A stretch of 56,392 bases of DNA from Opitutaceae bacterium. GTDB taxonomy: Bacteria > Verrucomicrobiota > Verrucomicrobiia > Opitutales > Opitutaceae. Below the pieces are notes generated by a model that made no database searches, was not told where the DNA came from, and worked only from the letters and a program-made list of their open reading frames with translations. Location: NCBI GenBank assembly GCA_005799525.1, contig SYGN01000212.1, forward strand, positions 1 to 56,392. The letters run 5' to 3'. The first letter of the stretch is position 1. Each line of letters begins with the position of its first letter. This document shows, piece by piece, positions 47,291-55,531 of the stretch. The position numbers and the translations under genes were made by a program.

Positions 47291-48662
47291 ATGCCGACCA
47301 CCCCTCGCCTTAATCGGCGCACGTTCCTCGCCCAGTCTTCCCTCGCCACCGCCGGTCTCTGGCTCGGCGGCTGCGCGACCACGGCGTCGTCGCGATCCAT
47401 CGCGCGCAAAATTTCCCCGATTGAGAAGATGCGCATCGGCTGCATCGGTATCGGCGGGCAGGGCGGCGGCGTGACCGCCGAACTCGCCTCCTTCGCCGAC
47501 GTCGAGATCGCCGCGCTCTGCGATGTCGATCCCGCGTATGCGTTGAAGAACTCAAAGAAACATCCCTCGGCCCCGCTCTACTCCGATTACCGCGAGATGC
47601 TCGCCAAAGAGAGAAATCTCCACGCGGTGATGATTGCGACGCCCGATCACTGGCACGCCCCGATCTCAATCGCCGCGATGCAGCTCGGCCTCCACGTCTA
47701 TTGCGAAAAACCGCTCGCCCACACCATCGAGGAAGCCCGTCTCATGGGCCGCATCGCACACCGGCGTCGTCACGCAAATGGGCCAGACCGGCCACGCCGG
47801 CGAGGGCCTGCGCCTCACCAAAGAGTGGCTCGACGCCGGCGCCATCGGTGCCGTGAGCGAAGTGCACGTGTGGTCCGACCGGCCGGGAAAATTCTGGCGC
47901 ACCCAAGGCCAACGCCGCCCGTCCGATACACCGCTGGTGGCGAAGGGGCTCGACTGGGATCTCTGGCTCGGCCCCGCCGCCGAGCGCCCGTATCACCCGG
48001 ACTACTGCCCTCGCCAGTGGCGCGGCTGGATCGATTTCGGCTGCGGCGCCGTCGGCGACATGGCCGTGCACAACGCCAATCCCGCCTTCTACGCGCTCGA
48101 TCTCGACGCACCCGATTGGGTGGAGGCGGAGACCGCGCCGACCAACCCTGACACGTTCCCCACGTGGAGCATCGTTACCTACCATTTCGCCGCCAAAGGC
48201 GGCCGCGGTCCGATTAAACTCGTCTGGTATGACGGCGGCAAAATGCCCCCGCGCCCCGCCGAACTCGAAGCCGATCGCCCGCTCGGGGACAACGGCATCT
48301 ATTTCGTGGGCACGAAAGGCGTGCTCATGGCGCCCGGTTGGTCCGGCACGCCGCGCCTCGTGCCCGAGAGCAAAATGCAGGCGTTCACGCGCCCCGCCAA
48401 AACGCTCCCGCGCAGCGTTGGCCATCGCCGCGAATGGGTCGATGCCTGCCGGGCCGGCCGCCCCGAAGACGCGAAAGTCGGCTTCTGGTATTCCGCGCCG
48501 TTCACCGAAGCGCTCCTCGTCGGTCTGCTCCCGATCTACGCTGGCAAACGCATCACCTGGGACGCCCGCACCATGCGCGCCACCAATGCCCCCGAACTCT
48601 CCCGCTTCATCCGCAAGCCCTACCGCCGCGGCTTCGAATTGCCGACGGCGCCCCTCGCGTAA
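47291..48662 (+). pseudogene. Tat-exported Gfo/Idh/MocA oxidoreductase with a frameshift
   Basis: From the ATG at 47291 the frame gives a twin-arginine leader NRRTFLAQSSLATAGLWLGGCA and a Rossmann domain (IGCIGIGGQGGGVTAELA, LHVYCEKPLAHT) up to EEARLMGRIA near 47755. There the family sequence continues in the next frame (HTGVVTQMGQTGHAGEG) to the stop at 48662. The break falls in ATCGCACACC; the protein RIA-HTGVV would need GCGCACACC, so loss of two bases is the simplest reading. The C-terminal domain is otherwise intact. A sequencing error cannot be excluded. Confidence 0.88.
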
Positions 48663-48701
48663 CGCACTTTTCGCCCCCTTCTCATCATCTTCGTCACTCC
48701 T

Positions 48702-49385
48702 ATGATCACCTCAATGACCCGCAAATTTCTATTCCTCGCCGGCCTAGGCGCGCTCTGCAGCGCCGCAGTCGGCTCGCTTTCCGCCGCACCCAAGAGCCAC
48801 CCCGACACCAAGGGCTGGCCGGCACTCATCGCCACGGATTTTTCCGACGCCGTCACGAAGCCCGGCGACTGGGTCTTCGAAAACGGCACGCTCGTCGCCA
48901 AGGACCACAACACCATCTGGACGAAAAAATCCTACTCCAACTTCGTCCTCGATTTGGAATTCAAGGTCGCGAAGGAATCCAACAGCGGCGTCTTCCTCCG
49001 CTCGGGCGACATCAAGAACGTGCTCGCCGCCCTCGAAATCCAAGTCCACGACAGCGCCGACGGCGCGCTCTACGGCATGGTCGGGGCGATCTACAACGCG
49101 CAGCCTCCGTCCAAGAAAATGTCGAAGCCCATCGGTGAATGGAATCGCTTCACGATCACCTGCAACGGCAGCCACGTCGCCCTCATCTTCAACGGCGAAG
49201 AGGTCTTCGACGCCGACCTGAACAACTGGAAAGAGCCGAAGAAAAATCCCGACGGCACCGCCAACAAGTTCGGCAAAGCCCTGAAGGATTTCAGCCGCTC
49301 CGGCCCCATCGGCTTCCAAGGTCTCCACGGCAAAGCTCAGGCTCCCGTCTGGTATCGTAACGTGAAGATCCGCGAGCTTCCGTAA
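48702..49385 (+). CDS. Secreted DUF1080 / 3-keto-disaccharide hydrolase domain protein
   Basis: 227 residues with signal peptide ending near SLSAAP. The domain is a concanavalin-like beta sandwich with GWPALIATDFSD, GDWVFENGTLVA, FVLDLEFKVAKESNSGVFLRSGD, LEIQVHDS and GPIGFQGLHGK. DUF1080 members are common in Verrucomicrobia and Planctomycetes, and some hydrolyse 3-keto glycosides. It stands 40 bases after the Gfo/Idh gene, an arrangement consistent with 3-keto-sugar processing, since Gfo/Idh enzymes can make 3-keto sugars. A hairpin follows at 49414. Confidence 0.9.
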   Translation: MITSMTRKFLFLAGLGALCSAAVGSLSAAPKSHPDTKGWPALIATDFSDAVTKPGDWVFENGTLVAKDHNTIWTKKSYSNFVLDLEFKVAKESNSGVFLRSGDIKNVLAALEIQVHDSADGALYGMVGAIYNAQPPSKKMSKPIGEWNRFTITCNGSHVALIFNGEEVFDADLNNWKEPKKNPDGTANKFGKALKDFSRSGPIGFQGLHGKAQAPVWYRNVKIRELP

Positions 49386-49413
49386 GCCGCTCTCGCACGT
49401 CCGTCCTCGGTAG

Positions 49414-49435
49414 GGACGGCTCTCCGCAGCCGTCC
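49414..49435. terminator. Hairpin after the DUF1080 gene, repeat-like
   Basis: A perfect 8-bp stem GGACGGCT / AGCCGTCC with a CTCCGC loop, preceded by GGTAG and not followed by T residues. It lies between convergent genes and may end transcription on either strand. I believe it belongs to a dispersed REP-like family (not checked). Confidence 0.45.
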
Positions 49436-49446
49436 GCTCCCGCAGC

Positions 49447-50523
49447 CTACAGCGCCGCCCGCACGGCGGTCGCAAACTCCTCGAACGAGCCCACGAGCGG
49501 CGTCGGCTCCTCGCCGATCATCCGCACGAGCGAACGCTCATCTTTGAAGCCGCTGCCCGTGACGAGGCACACCGCGTGTTCGTCCGGCGCCAACTCGCCG
49601 CGGGACACCGCCTGCTCGACTCCCGCGAGACCGACCGCGCCTGCCGGTTCCGAAAAGATTCCCTCTTCACGCGCCAGCCGTGCCTGCCACGCCCACGCGG
49701 CTTCGTCGGTCACGATGTAGCCGGTTCCACCAAATTCGCGACACGCCGCGATCACGTCGTCGCCGTCGAGCACACTGCCCACCTGCAGACCGCTGATCGC
49801 CGTCGTCGACCGCATCGCCGCCGCATGGTCGCGCCCCGCGCGCAACGCCGACGCGATGGTGTCGTTGCCCACCGGCTGCACGCAATGGACGCAGCCCGCG
49901 CCGCCCCACGTCTTCACGCCGCGAGCGACTGCCAACGTCAATCCGCCGCCACCGGCCGGACTGAAAATACTGAAACGCTGTCCCGTCAACGCCTCGGCGA
50001 CTTCGAGGCCAATCGTCTGCACCCCGGCCATACCACCGGGCGAAAAACAAAACGCGCTCACCTCGAAGCCCGCCCCGACGTCATCCGCGAGCCCGCGCAG
50101 TCCTGCCATCACCGCATCGATCACCGCCGGCGACGCCCCAAAATCTTTGATGCGGATCAACTGTGCCCCGTAGGCCCGCATTTGCCGCAATTTTCCCTCG
50201 GGCGCGCCCTCGACGATGGCGAGAAAACACCGAATCCCCGCGCGTGCACAATACGCCGCGAGCGCCGCGCCCGTGTTGCCGCTCGATGTGCCGAGGCACG
50301 CCACACGTCCGTCGCGTTTCAAGTGCGTGACCGCCGCCGCCGCGAAACGGTCCTTGTAGGAACCCGTCGGGTTGCAGCCTTCAATCTTGAACCAGAGATT
50401 TTTCAACCCGAGCGCCGGCCCGATCACGCGCGAACGCACGAGTGGCGTGCCGCCTTCACCGAGCGTCACCGCATCTTCGATCGGCGGTGCACCCCACTTG
50501 TCGGCATGTTTCCAGAGATTCAT
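49447..50523 (-). CDS. Threonine synthase-like PLP enzyme
   Basis: 358 residues from the ATG giving MNLWKHADKWGAPP. Tryptophan-synthase-beta/threonine-synthase fold with GTPLVRSRVIGPALGL, the Schiff-base Lys57 in NPTGSYKDRF, LGTSSGNTGAALAAYCARAG and the phosphate-binding GGGGL-type SPAGGGGLTLA. Threonine synthase makes threonine from O-phosphohomoserine. The position among sugar-catabolic genes and divergence from the usual KFEGxNPTGSFKDRG pattern make a different beta-elimination or replacement role possible. The start overlaps the mutarotase-like gene stop by ATGA. Confidence 0.85.
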   Translation of the reverse strand: MNLWKHADKWGAPPIEDAVTLGEGGTPLVRSRVIGPALGLKNLWFKIEGCNPTGSYKDRFAAAAVTHLKRDGRVACLGTSSGNTGAALAAYCARAGIRCFLAIVEGAPEGKLRQMRAYGAQLIRIKDFGASPAVIDAVMAGLRGLADDVGAGFEVSAFCFSPGGMAGVQTIGLEVAEALTGQRFSIFSPAGGGGLTLAVARGVKTWGGAGCVHCVQPVGNDTIASALRAGRDHAAAMRSTTAISGLQVGSVLDGDDVIAACREFGGTGYIVTDEAAWAWQARLAREEGIFSEPAGAVGLAGVEQAVSRGELAPDEHAVCLVTGSGFKDERSLVRMIGEEPTPLVGSFEEFATAVRAAL

Positions 50524-51644
50524 GGGGCGCCCTCTCCGTTCGACCACGGCCCGTTGGCCGACTTAACAAAACCCGTCATCATCGTCGTCGAGACGCTGCC
50601 CCGCGCCGGCACGGTAAGCACCGCGCCGTCGCGCAAGAGATCCGGCCAGCGTCCCACCGGCGACGTGCTCGGCTGGAGCGTGATGATGTGTCCCTCGCCC
50701 CACAACGGATACTGCTTTACGCCGCCCCCACTATTCCACGACCACGCATACGGAAACTTCGCCAACTCCCACTCTAGGCCGAACCCGAGCCCCCGTCGCT
50801 CATTCCACACGCAGCCCCAGCCCGCCTCGAAATCCGTCAATTGCACGGAGTGATCGCGCCCGCTGCCGGCCGGTGCCACCACGCTGCAATCACGCATCTC
50901 GCCGCCCTCGCGCTCCGGCACCATCGGCCACTTCCCGGAATAACCCGACTCCAATTGCAGCCCGCTCGGATCGTCCGCCTTAAACACCCGCACCGTGCGC
51001 GCCGGGGTGATCAAACGTGCCCCGTCGATGAGCGGTCCGCCCCAAGTCGGATGCTGGAGCCACGCCACCGGCAGCGGCTCCGCCCAGCGATTCTCCAGCG
51101 TCTCACGCCACTGCATCAGCCCGCTGTCGCGCCGCAGCGTCAGCTCGCGCCGGTAGACGAGCGGCGTGCGCACCGAGTGCCCCACCAACGTCACGCGCAG
51201 TTCATTTTTCGCCGTCGCAATCTCCGTCACTTCCCACGGCAGACTGCGCAGCTCACCGTGCGTCCCGATTGGCGCGCCGAAATAGTCGCCAGCGAAAAAG
51301 CCGTTCGGCAGCGACACATACCAACTGCCGTCCATCACGTCGTAGAGATCGCTGCCGCTACGCATCGGCTGGTCGAGCGGCCGGGTCCGCGCCGGCTGCC
51401 CGTAGGGATTTCGCCACATGATATCGACACCGCTCGCCACCTCCACGTAACTCACGATTGCCCCTCCCATCTCGGGCCAGATCGCCACGCGGCAAAACGC
51501 GTTCTCCAACACGAGGAGTTTGCGCGCGCCCTCCGTCGACCAGCGCGCCACTGGTTGTTTGCGTTGGCCAGTCGCGCGTGGTTGTGCGCCGCGGCGCTTG
51601 CTGCGTGAGTTCAGTTTCGCCGTAGTCTTTTTCGCTTTAGCCAT
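50520..51644 (-). CDS. Galactose-mutarotase-superfamily (aldose 1-epimerase-like) protein
   Basis: 374 residues from ATG 51644, or about 343 from a GTG at 51551. The beta-supersandwich is marked by RVAIWPEMGGAIVSYV, SGSDLYDVMDGSWYV, MQWRETLENRWAEPLPVAWLQHP and the C-terminal YPLWGEGHIITLQP. The first ~30 residues are Lys/Arg-rich and unlike the family, and the ATG lies inside the CCATGG that also starts the divergent hydrolase gene, so the GTG may be the true start. Probably modifies a sugar or sugar acid; the substrate is unknown. Confidence 0.8.
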   Translation of the reverse strand: MAKAKKTTAKLNSRSKRRGAQPRATGQRKQPVARWSTEGARKLLVLENAFCRVAIWPEMGGAIVSYVEVASGVDIMWRNPYGQPARTRPLDQPMRSGSDLYDVMDGSWYVSLPNGFFAGDYFGAPIGTHGELRSLPWEVTEIATAKNELRVTLVGHSVRTPLVYRRELTLRRDSGLMQWRETLENRWAEPLPVAWLQHPTWGGPLIDGARLITPARTVRVFKADDPSGLQLESGYSGKWPMVPEREGGEMRDCSVVAPAGSGRDHSVQLTDFEAGWGCVWNERRGLGFGLEWELAKFPYAWSWNSGGGVKQYPLWGEGHIITLQPSTSPVGRWPDLLRDGAVLTVPARGSVSTTMMTGFVKSANGPWSNGEGAP

Positions 51645-52617
51645 GGGTTCCTCCACTTCCAAATTTTCCGTCGATCTTAAGCAGCTCGCGCCCGGCTTTC
51701 ACCAGCGCCGATTCTCCGTCCGTAGCGTCGGCTTCGATGCATTTATCTGGCGCGGCGCCCAGCCCGGCCCCGTGCTCCTGCTGAACGGTGCCACGCACGG
51801 CGACGAATACGAGGGCCCCACCCTGCTCCGCCAATGGGCCGAGGACTGGCGCCCGAAAAATCTGCGCGGCACCGTCGTCATGGTGCCCGTGCTGACCGAG
51901 GGCGCGTTCTACGCCGGCCTCCGCTCGAATCCCGCCGACGACGTCAACCTTGCCCGCGCCTTTCCCGGCGACGCCCGCGGCTCGGTCACGCAGCGACTCG
52001 CACACTTGTTCGACACTCAACTCCTCGCGCAGGTTACCCACTACGTCGATCTGCACAGCGCCGGCCGCGCCTACGAACTGCTGCCGTGGACCGGTTTTAT
52101 TACCCACGAAAAATCCATCAACCGCATGCAACGCGCCATGGCCGCCTGCTTTGACTCCTTCTGGTGCTGGGACGGCCCGTTTTTGCCCGGCCGCACGTTG
52201 AGTGCAGCCCATGCCCGCAACATCGCCGCCATCTACGTCGAGTGCCGCGGCACCGGCGACGTCGACCCGCGCGACCTCCGCCACCTCAACCGCGGTCTGC
52301 GCCTTCTGCTCGCCGCCCTTGAATTTATCCCGACGAAACGCCCCGCGAAATTGCGCACCCAAATCCAGCGCACGACCAAAGACGCCGACGAAGCTCACCT
52401 CCAAATTCACCACCCCGCGCCGCACAACGGGCTCTTCGTGCCCACCGCGAAAGTCGGTGCCCGCGTCCGCCGCGGCCAAGTTCTCGGCATCGTGCACGCG
52501 TTGGACACCCTCGCCACGACCATCGTCCGCGCCGAAAGCTCCGGCCGCATCGTCATGTGGCGCATTCAGCGCTCCGTGCGCAAGGGCGACGCGCTCTGCA
52601 CGCTCGCGCCGATCTGA
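51643..52617 (+). CDS. Succinylglutamate desuccinylase/aspartoacylase-family hydrolase
   Basis: 324 residues. The zinc site is visible as His52-x2-Glu55 in NGATHGDEYEGP and His138 in YVDLHSAGRA, the AstE/AspA version of the M14 carboxypeptidase site. A C-terminal biotinyl-like/barrel-sandwich end carries NGLFVPTAKVGARVRRGQ. The family cleaves N-acyl or amide bonds of small acids such as N-acetylaspartate. In this context an N-acyl group on a sugar acid could be the substrate (inference). Its ATG overlaps the divergent mutarotase ATG within one CCATGG. Confidence 0.9.
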   Translation: MGSSTSKFSVDLKQLAPGFHQRRFSVRSVGFDAFIWRGAQPGPVLLLNGATHGDEYEGPTLLRQWAEDWRPKNLRGTVVMVPVLTEGAFYAGLRSNPADDVNLARAFPGDARGSVTQRLAHLFDTQLLAQVTHYVDLHSAGRAYELLPWTGFITHEKSINRMQRAMAACFDSFWCWDGPFLPGRTLSAAHARNIAAIYVECRGTGDVDPRDLRHLNRGLRLLLAALEFIPTKRPAKLRTQIQRTTKDADEAHLQIHHPAPHNGLFVPTAKVGARVRRGQVLGIVHALDTLATTIVRAESSGRIVMWRIQRSVRKGDALCTLAPI

Positions 52618-52625
52618 GCGCCGGC

Positions 52626-53393
52626 TCATGCGAGCAACCCGCCGTCCACGACCCACGTGACGCCGGTAACAAAACGAGCCGCCGGCGAACACACAAAAGC
52701 CACCGTCTCGCCGATATCCGCCGTGCGGCCGCGACCGAGTGGCGTCTGATTCACCACATCACCGCCCGCGCCTTTCGCGGCAATCGCCGCGTCCGTCTCC
52801 GTTGCGTTATCGAGCGCGATGTCGCCCGGCGCGATCGCCACAACGCGAATTCCGTCCGCCGCCAGCTCCTTCGCCATCGACTGCGTCACCGAAGTGAGCC
52901 CCGCCTTCGTCGCCGCATACACCAGCGCGCCCATCTGCGGACGCACCGCGTTCACCGACGAGATGTGCACGATCACGCCACCCCCCGAAGCCTTCAGGTG
53001 CGGCACGGCCGCCTGGGAGCAAAAGATCACTCCGCCCAGATTCACGCGCACGACGTTTTCAAAATGCTCCGGCGTGATGTCCGCCAGCTTCGCGATCGCC
53101 GAGGCTCCGGTGACCGCGGAGTTGTTCACCAGCACATCGAGCCCGCCGAGCGCCGCTGCCGCCGCATCGACGAATCGTCGGCACGCCGCCGGATCGCTCG
53201 CGTCGACCCGCATCGGAATCACCCGGTCGCCGTAGCGCTCAACCAGTGCGGAGGCCGCTGCGATATTGCGCTGACCGATCACAACGCGGCCACCGGCCGC
53301 CAACAGGGCTTCGGTGATGGCCCGGCCGATATTGGCCGCACCACCTGTGACAATCGCACGGGGACCGCCAGCCGGCATACTCGGAGTATTCAT
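52626..53393 (-). CDS. Short-chain dehydrogenase/reductase, classical
   Basis: 255 residues. Classical SDR pattern: IVTGGAANIGRAITEALL at the N-terminus, NNSAVTGASAI strand, HISSVNAVRPQ with the catalytic Ser, the Tyr-x3-Lys (VYAATKAGL), and GIRVVAIAPGDIALD. The carrier is probably NAD(H). The gene follows the DapA-like gene by 57 bases on the minus strand, and both diverge from the GntR-LacI regulator, so together they probably act on a sugar acid. Confidence 0.93.
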   Translation of the reverse strand: MNTPSMPAGGPRAIVTGGAANIGRAITEALLAAGGRVVIGQRNIAAASALVERYGDRVIPMRVDASDPAACRRFVDAAAAALGGLDVLVNNSAVTGASAIAKLADITPEHFENVVRVNLGGVIFCSQAAVPHLKASGGGVIVHISSVNAVRPQMGALVYAATKAGLTSVTQSMAKELAADGIRVVAIAPGDIALDNATETDAAIAAKGAGGDVVNQTPLGRGRTADIGETVAFVCSPAARFVTGVTWVVDGGLLA

Positions 53394-53450
53394 GGGATGA
53401 GAGATGGGGTGACAGCGCGGAGCGTCGGCCGTCCAGCAATTTCCCTCGCG

Positions 53451-54350
53451 TTACCGCGTCGCCAGATAACGGTCGATGGTGACTTGGCACTCGTCGGTAA
53501 GCGGATAGCCGAGAAAACTCGCTGATGTCGTGAAAAGCCCACGCCGCACCATGTAGTGCTTCAAGCCCGTCAACCAGCACGCGATGGATTTCCCACCGTA
53601 AATACCAAACAGAGTTTCCTTCATTTCCGCTTCCACCTGCGTCGCCGCTGCCATATCGCCCGCCGCGACTAGAGAAACGATGCGCTTTAGCTGCGGCATC
53701 ACCGCCGCCGCTCCACCGAACATAAATCCGTCGTAGCCCGCCAGGAGGTATTCGAGGCAGCGAAATTCGTCGCCGTTGAAGAGCCGCAGCCCCGGTTTCG
53801 CGGCCCGAGCCGCCAACGCCATCGCGCGACGTTCCGGCGAGCCGGAACTGTCCTTCACGAGCATCACCTGCGGCACCGAGTAGACTTCCTGCAACCGATC
53901 CTCGGGGATCATGATCGGGCGAATTTTGCCGAGATCGTAGATCCCCACCGGCAGCGGGCAGCGCGAAGCCGCTTCGACAAACAGCGCCGTCACCCGGTCC
54001 GGCGTGGCGTTGAGCAGAGTCGCGGGCGGGGCGATGATCGCAAAGTCTGCCCCGGCCTCCGCGGCCATCGCGGCATTGTCGAGGATGCGCGGCAGGGAGT
54101 TGTCCGACACTTGCGCCGCGATCTTCAGCCGGCCGCCCGCGTTGCGCACCGCCGCGTGCATCATCCGCCGGCGCTCGCGATCAGGCAGCCACGGACCTTC
54201 GCCGCAGGTGCCGGCCACGAACAGTCCCTCGGTGCCCTCTTGCACGGCTGCCTCGATCATCCGCTCCACGGAGGCTTCATCGACCTTCAGATCTGCGGTG
54301 AGCGGCGTCGGGACGGCGGACCAAATGGAAACGGGCAGGGACACATTCAT
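53451..54350 (-). CDS. DapA/NAL-family lyase (dihydrodipicolinate synthase-like)
   Basis: 299 residues from the ATG giving MNVSLPVSIWSAVPTPLT. Class I pyruvate-dependent aldolase TIM barrel: the GTCGEG motif (47-52), active-site Tyr138 in GIYDLGKI and the Schiff-base Lys166 in MLVKDSSG. Sialic-acid lyase (NAL) has a YNIP-type motif and a GVK/KFT-type lysine strand, so YDLG and VKDSSG suggest a different 2-keto acid substrate. DapA itself is unlikely because the gene sits in a regulated catabolic pair. The start is 58 bases from the divergent regulator. Confidence 0.9.
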   Translation of the reverse strand: MNVSLPVSIWSAVPTPLTADLKVDEASVERMIEAAVQEGTEGLFVAGTCGEGPWLPDRERRRMMHAAVRNAGGRLKIAAQVSDNSLPRILDNAAMAAEAGADFAIIAPPATLLNATPDRVTALFVEAASRCPLPVGIYDLGKIRPIMIPEDRLQEVYSVPQVMLVKDSSGSPERRAMALAARAAKPGLRLFNGDEFRCLEYLLAGYDGFMFGGAAAVMPQLKRIVSLVAAGDMAAATQVEAEMKETLFGIYGGKSIACWLTGLKHYMVRRGLFTTSASFLGYPLTDECQVTIDRYLATR

Positions 54351-54355
54351 GTAAC

Positions 54356-54395
54356 ATAGCAAAAACGCTATCGCCGCGGGCACTAGATGCTATCA
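54356..54395. promoter_or_regulatory. Candidate operator of the GntR-LacI regulator
   Basis: The 58-base gap between the divergent DapA-like and regulator genes contains ATAGC-AAAAAC-GCTAT (54356-54371), a perfect inverted repeat, and a further TGCTATCA copy (54388-54395). These share the half-site GCTAT(C). The site suits autoregulation and control of the DapA-SDR pair. Confidence 0.5.
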
Positions 54396-54408
54396 CTGGT
54401 AAGGAAAC

Positions 54409-55503
54409 ATGAGCAGCCCACCGGGAGTCTTGGAATTACCGAAGCGGCAATCATTGGTCGCACAATCCGCCGCCGCGATCCGGAAGGCCGTGACCGAGGG
54501 CGTCTGGCAGGAGTCGCTGCCGAGCGAACGGCGCCTCTGCGAACTGTTTCAGGTGAGCCGTCCCACCGTGCGCACAGCGCTGCAACTGCTCGCGAAGGAG
54601 GGACTCATCGAGATTCACCAAGGCCGGCGCAACCGCCTGATCGGACAGAACCGGCGCCCCTCCGCGAACTCCAGTCGTCTGGTTGTTCTCGTCTCCCACA
54701 CCCCCATTTTGCAGACGTCGCTCACCGCCTACCAAGGCATCAGCGAAATGCGCGCTCACTTGACGGAGCACGGTTTTACGAACGAGACGCTCGTCTGCCA
54801 GATGCGCAGTGCCAAAGCCCAGCAACGCAAACTTGAAACCTTTGTCCGTCAAAATCGCGTGTTCTGTTGCGTCCTGCTCTCCGTGAGCAAGGAACTGCAG
54901 GAGTGGTTTGCGACCCACTCGATTCCCGCCCTGGTGCTCGGCTCGTGTCACGCCGAGGTGAAACTGCCGTCTCTCGACGTCGACTACCGTTCCGTCTGTC
55001 GCCACGCCGCCGGCATTTTCCGTGGCAAAGGCCACCGCCGTCTCGCGTTTATCGTGCCGCACTCCGGGGTAGCCGGTGACCTCGCCAGCGAAGAAGGCTT
55101 CCGCGAAGGATGCGCCCACGGGCGCGACGCCACCGAGGCTCGCATCGTTCGCCACAACGGCACCGCCACGAACCTCGCCGCCAAGCTCGACGCACTCTTC
55201 GCGTCGCCCCTCCCGCCCACCGCCCTGCTGGTCGCCAAACCGACGCACACCCTCGCCGTGCTCGTGTATCTCCTCCGTCGGGGCCTGACCGTGCCCGATG
55301 CCGTCTCACTTATCGCCCGCGACTCCGACCATCTCTTCGAGGAAGCCATCTCGCACTACCGCTTTCACGACGAGACGTTTGCCCACCGCCTCTCGCGCTT
55401 GATGGCCCAGATGGTCAGCCAAGGCTACCTGCGGCCCGAGCCCAACTTGATCTTCCCCCGCTACGTCTCGAGCGGGACCGTCAAAGCCATCGCCCACCCA
55501 TAA
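54409..55503 (+). CDS. GntR-type DNA-binding and LacI-type sensor transcriptional regulator
   Basis: 364 residues. The N-terminal GntR winged helix shows LPSERRLCELFQVSRPTVRTALQLLAKEGLIE (residues about 36-68). The rest is a LacI/ribose-binding-like effector domain (VVLVSHTPILQT, KGHRRLAFIVPHSG, GLTVPDAVSLIARD), an AraR-like arrangement that binds a sugar or sugar-derived effector. It has the only clear Shine-Dalgarno in the window, AAGGA five bases before the ATG. A divergent DapA-SDR pair and a GCTAT operator-like repeat lie just upstream, so it likely controls at least that pair. Confidence 0.94.
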   Translation: MSSPPGVLELPKRQSLVAQSAAAIRKAVTEGVWQESLPSERRLCELFQVSRPTVRTALQLLAKEGLIEIHQGRRNRLIGQNRRPSANSSRLVVLVSHTPILQTSLTAYQGISEMRAHLTEHGFTNETLVCQMRSAKAQQRKLETFVRQNRVFCCVLLSVSKELQEWFATHSIPALVLGSCHAEVKLPSLDVDYRSVCRHAAGIFRGKGHRRLAFIVPHSGVAGDLASEEGFREGCAHGRDATEARIVRHNGTATNLAAKLDALFASPLPPTALLVAKPTHTLAVLVYLLRRGLTVPDAVSLIARDSDHLFEEAISHYRFHDETFAHRLSRLMAQMVSQGYLRPEPNLIFPRYVSSGTVKAIAHP

Positions 55504-55531
55504 TTCCGGACGGCCTTCGCACCAGAGCCGT

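Noticed and set aside
45323-48151. Very long plus-strand reading frame across the kelch and aldolase genes
   Set aside because: It is a GC-rich shadow frame; only its last part (from 47291) is the N-terminal half of the frameshifted Gfo/Idh gene.
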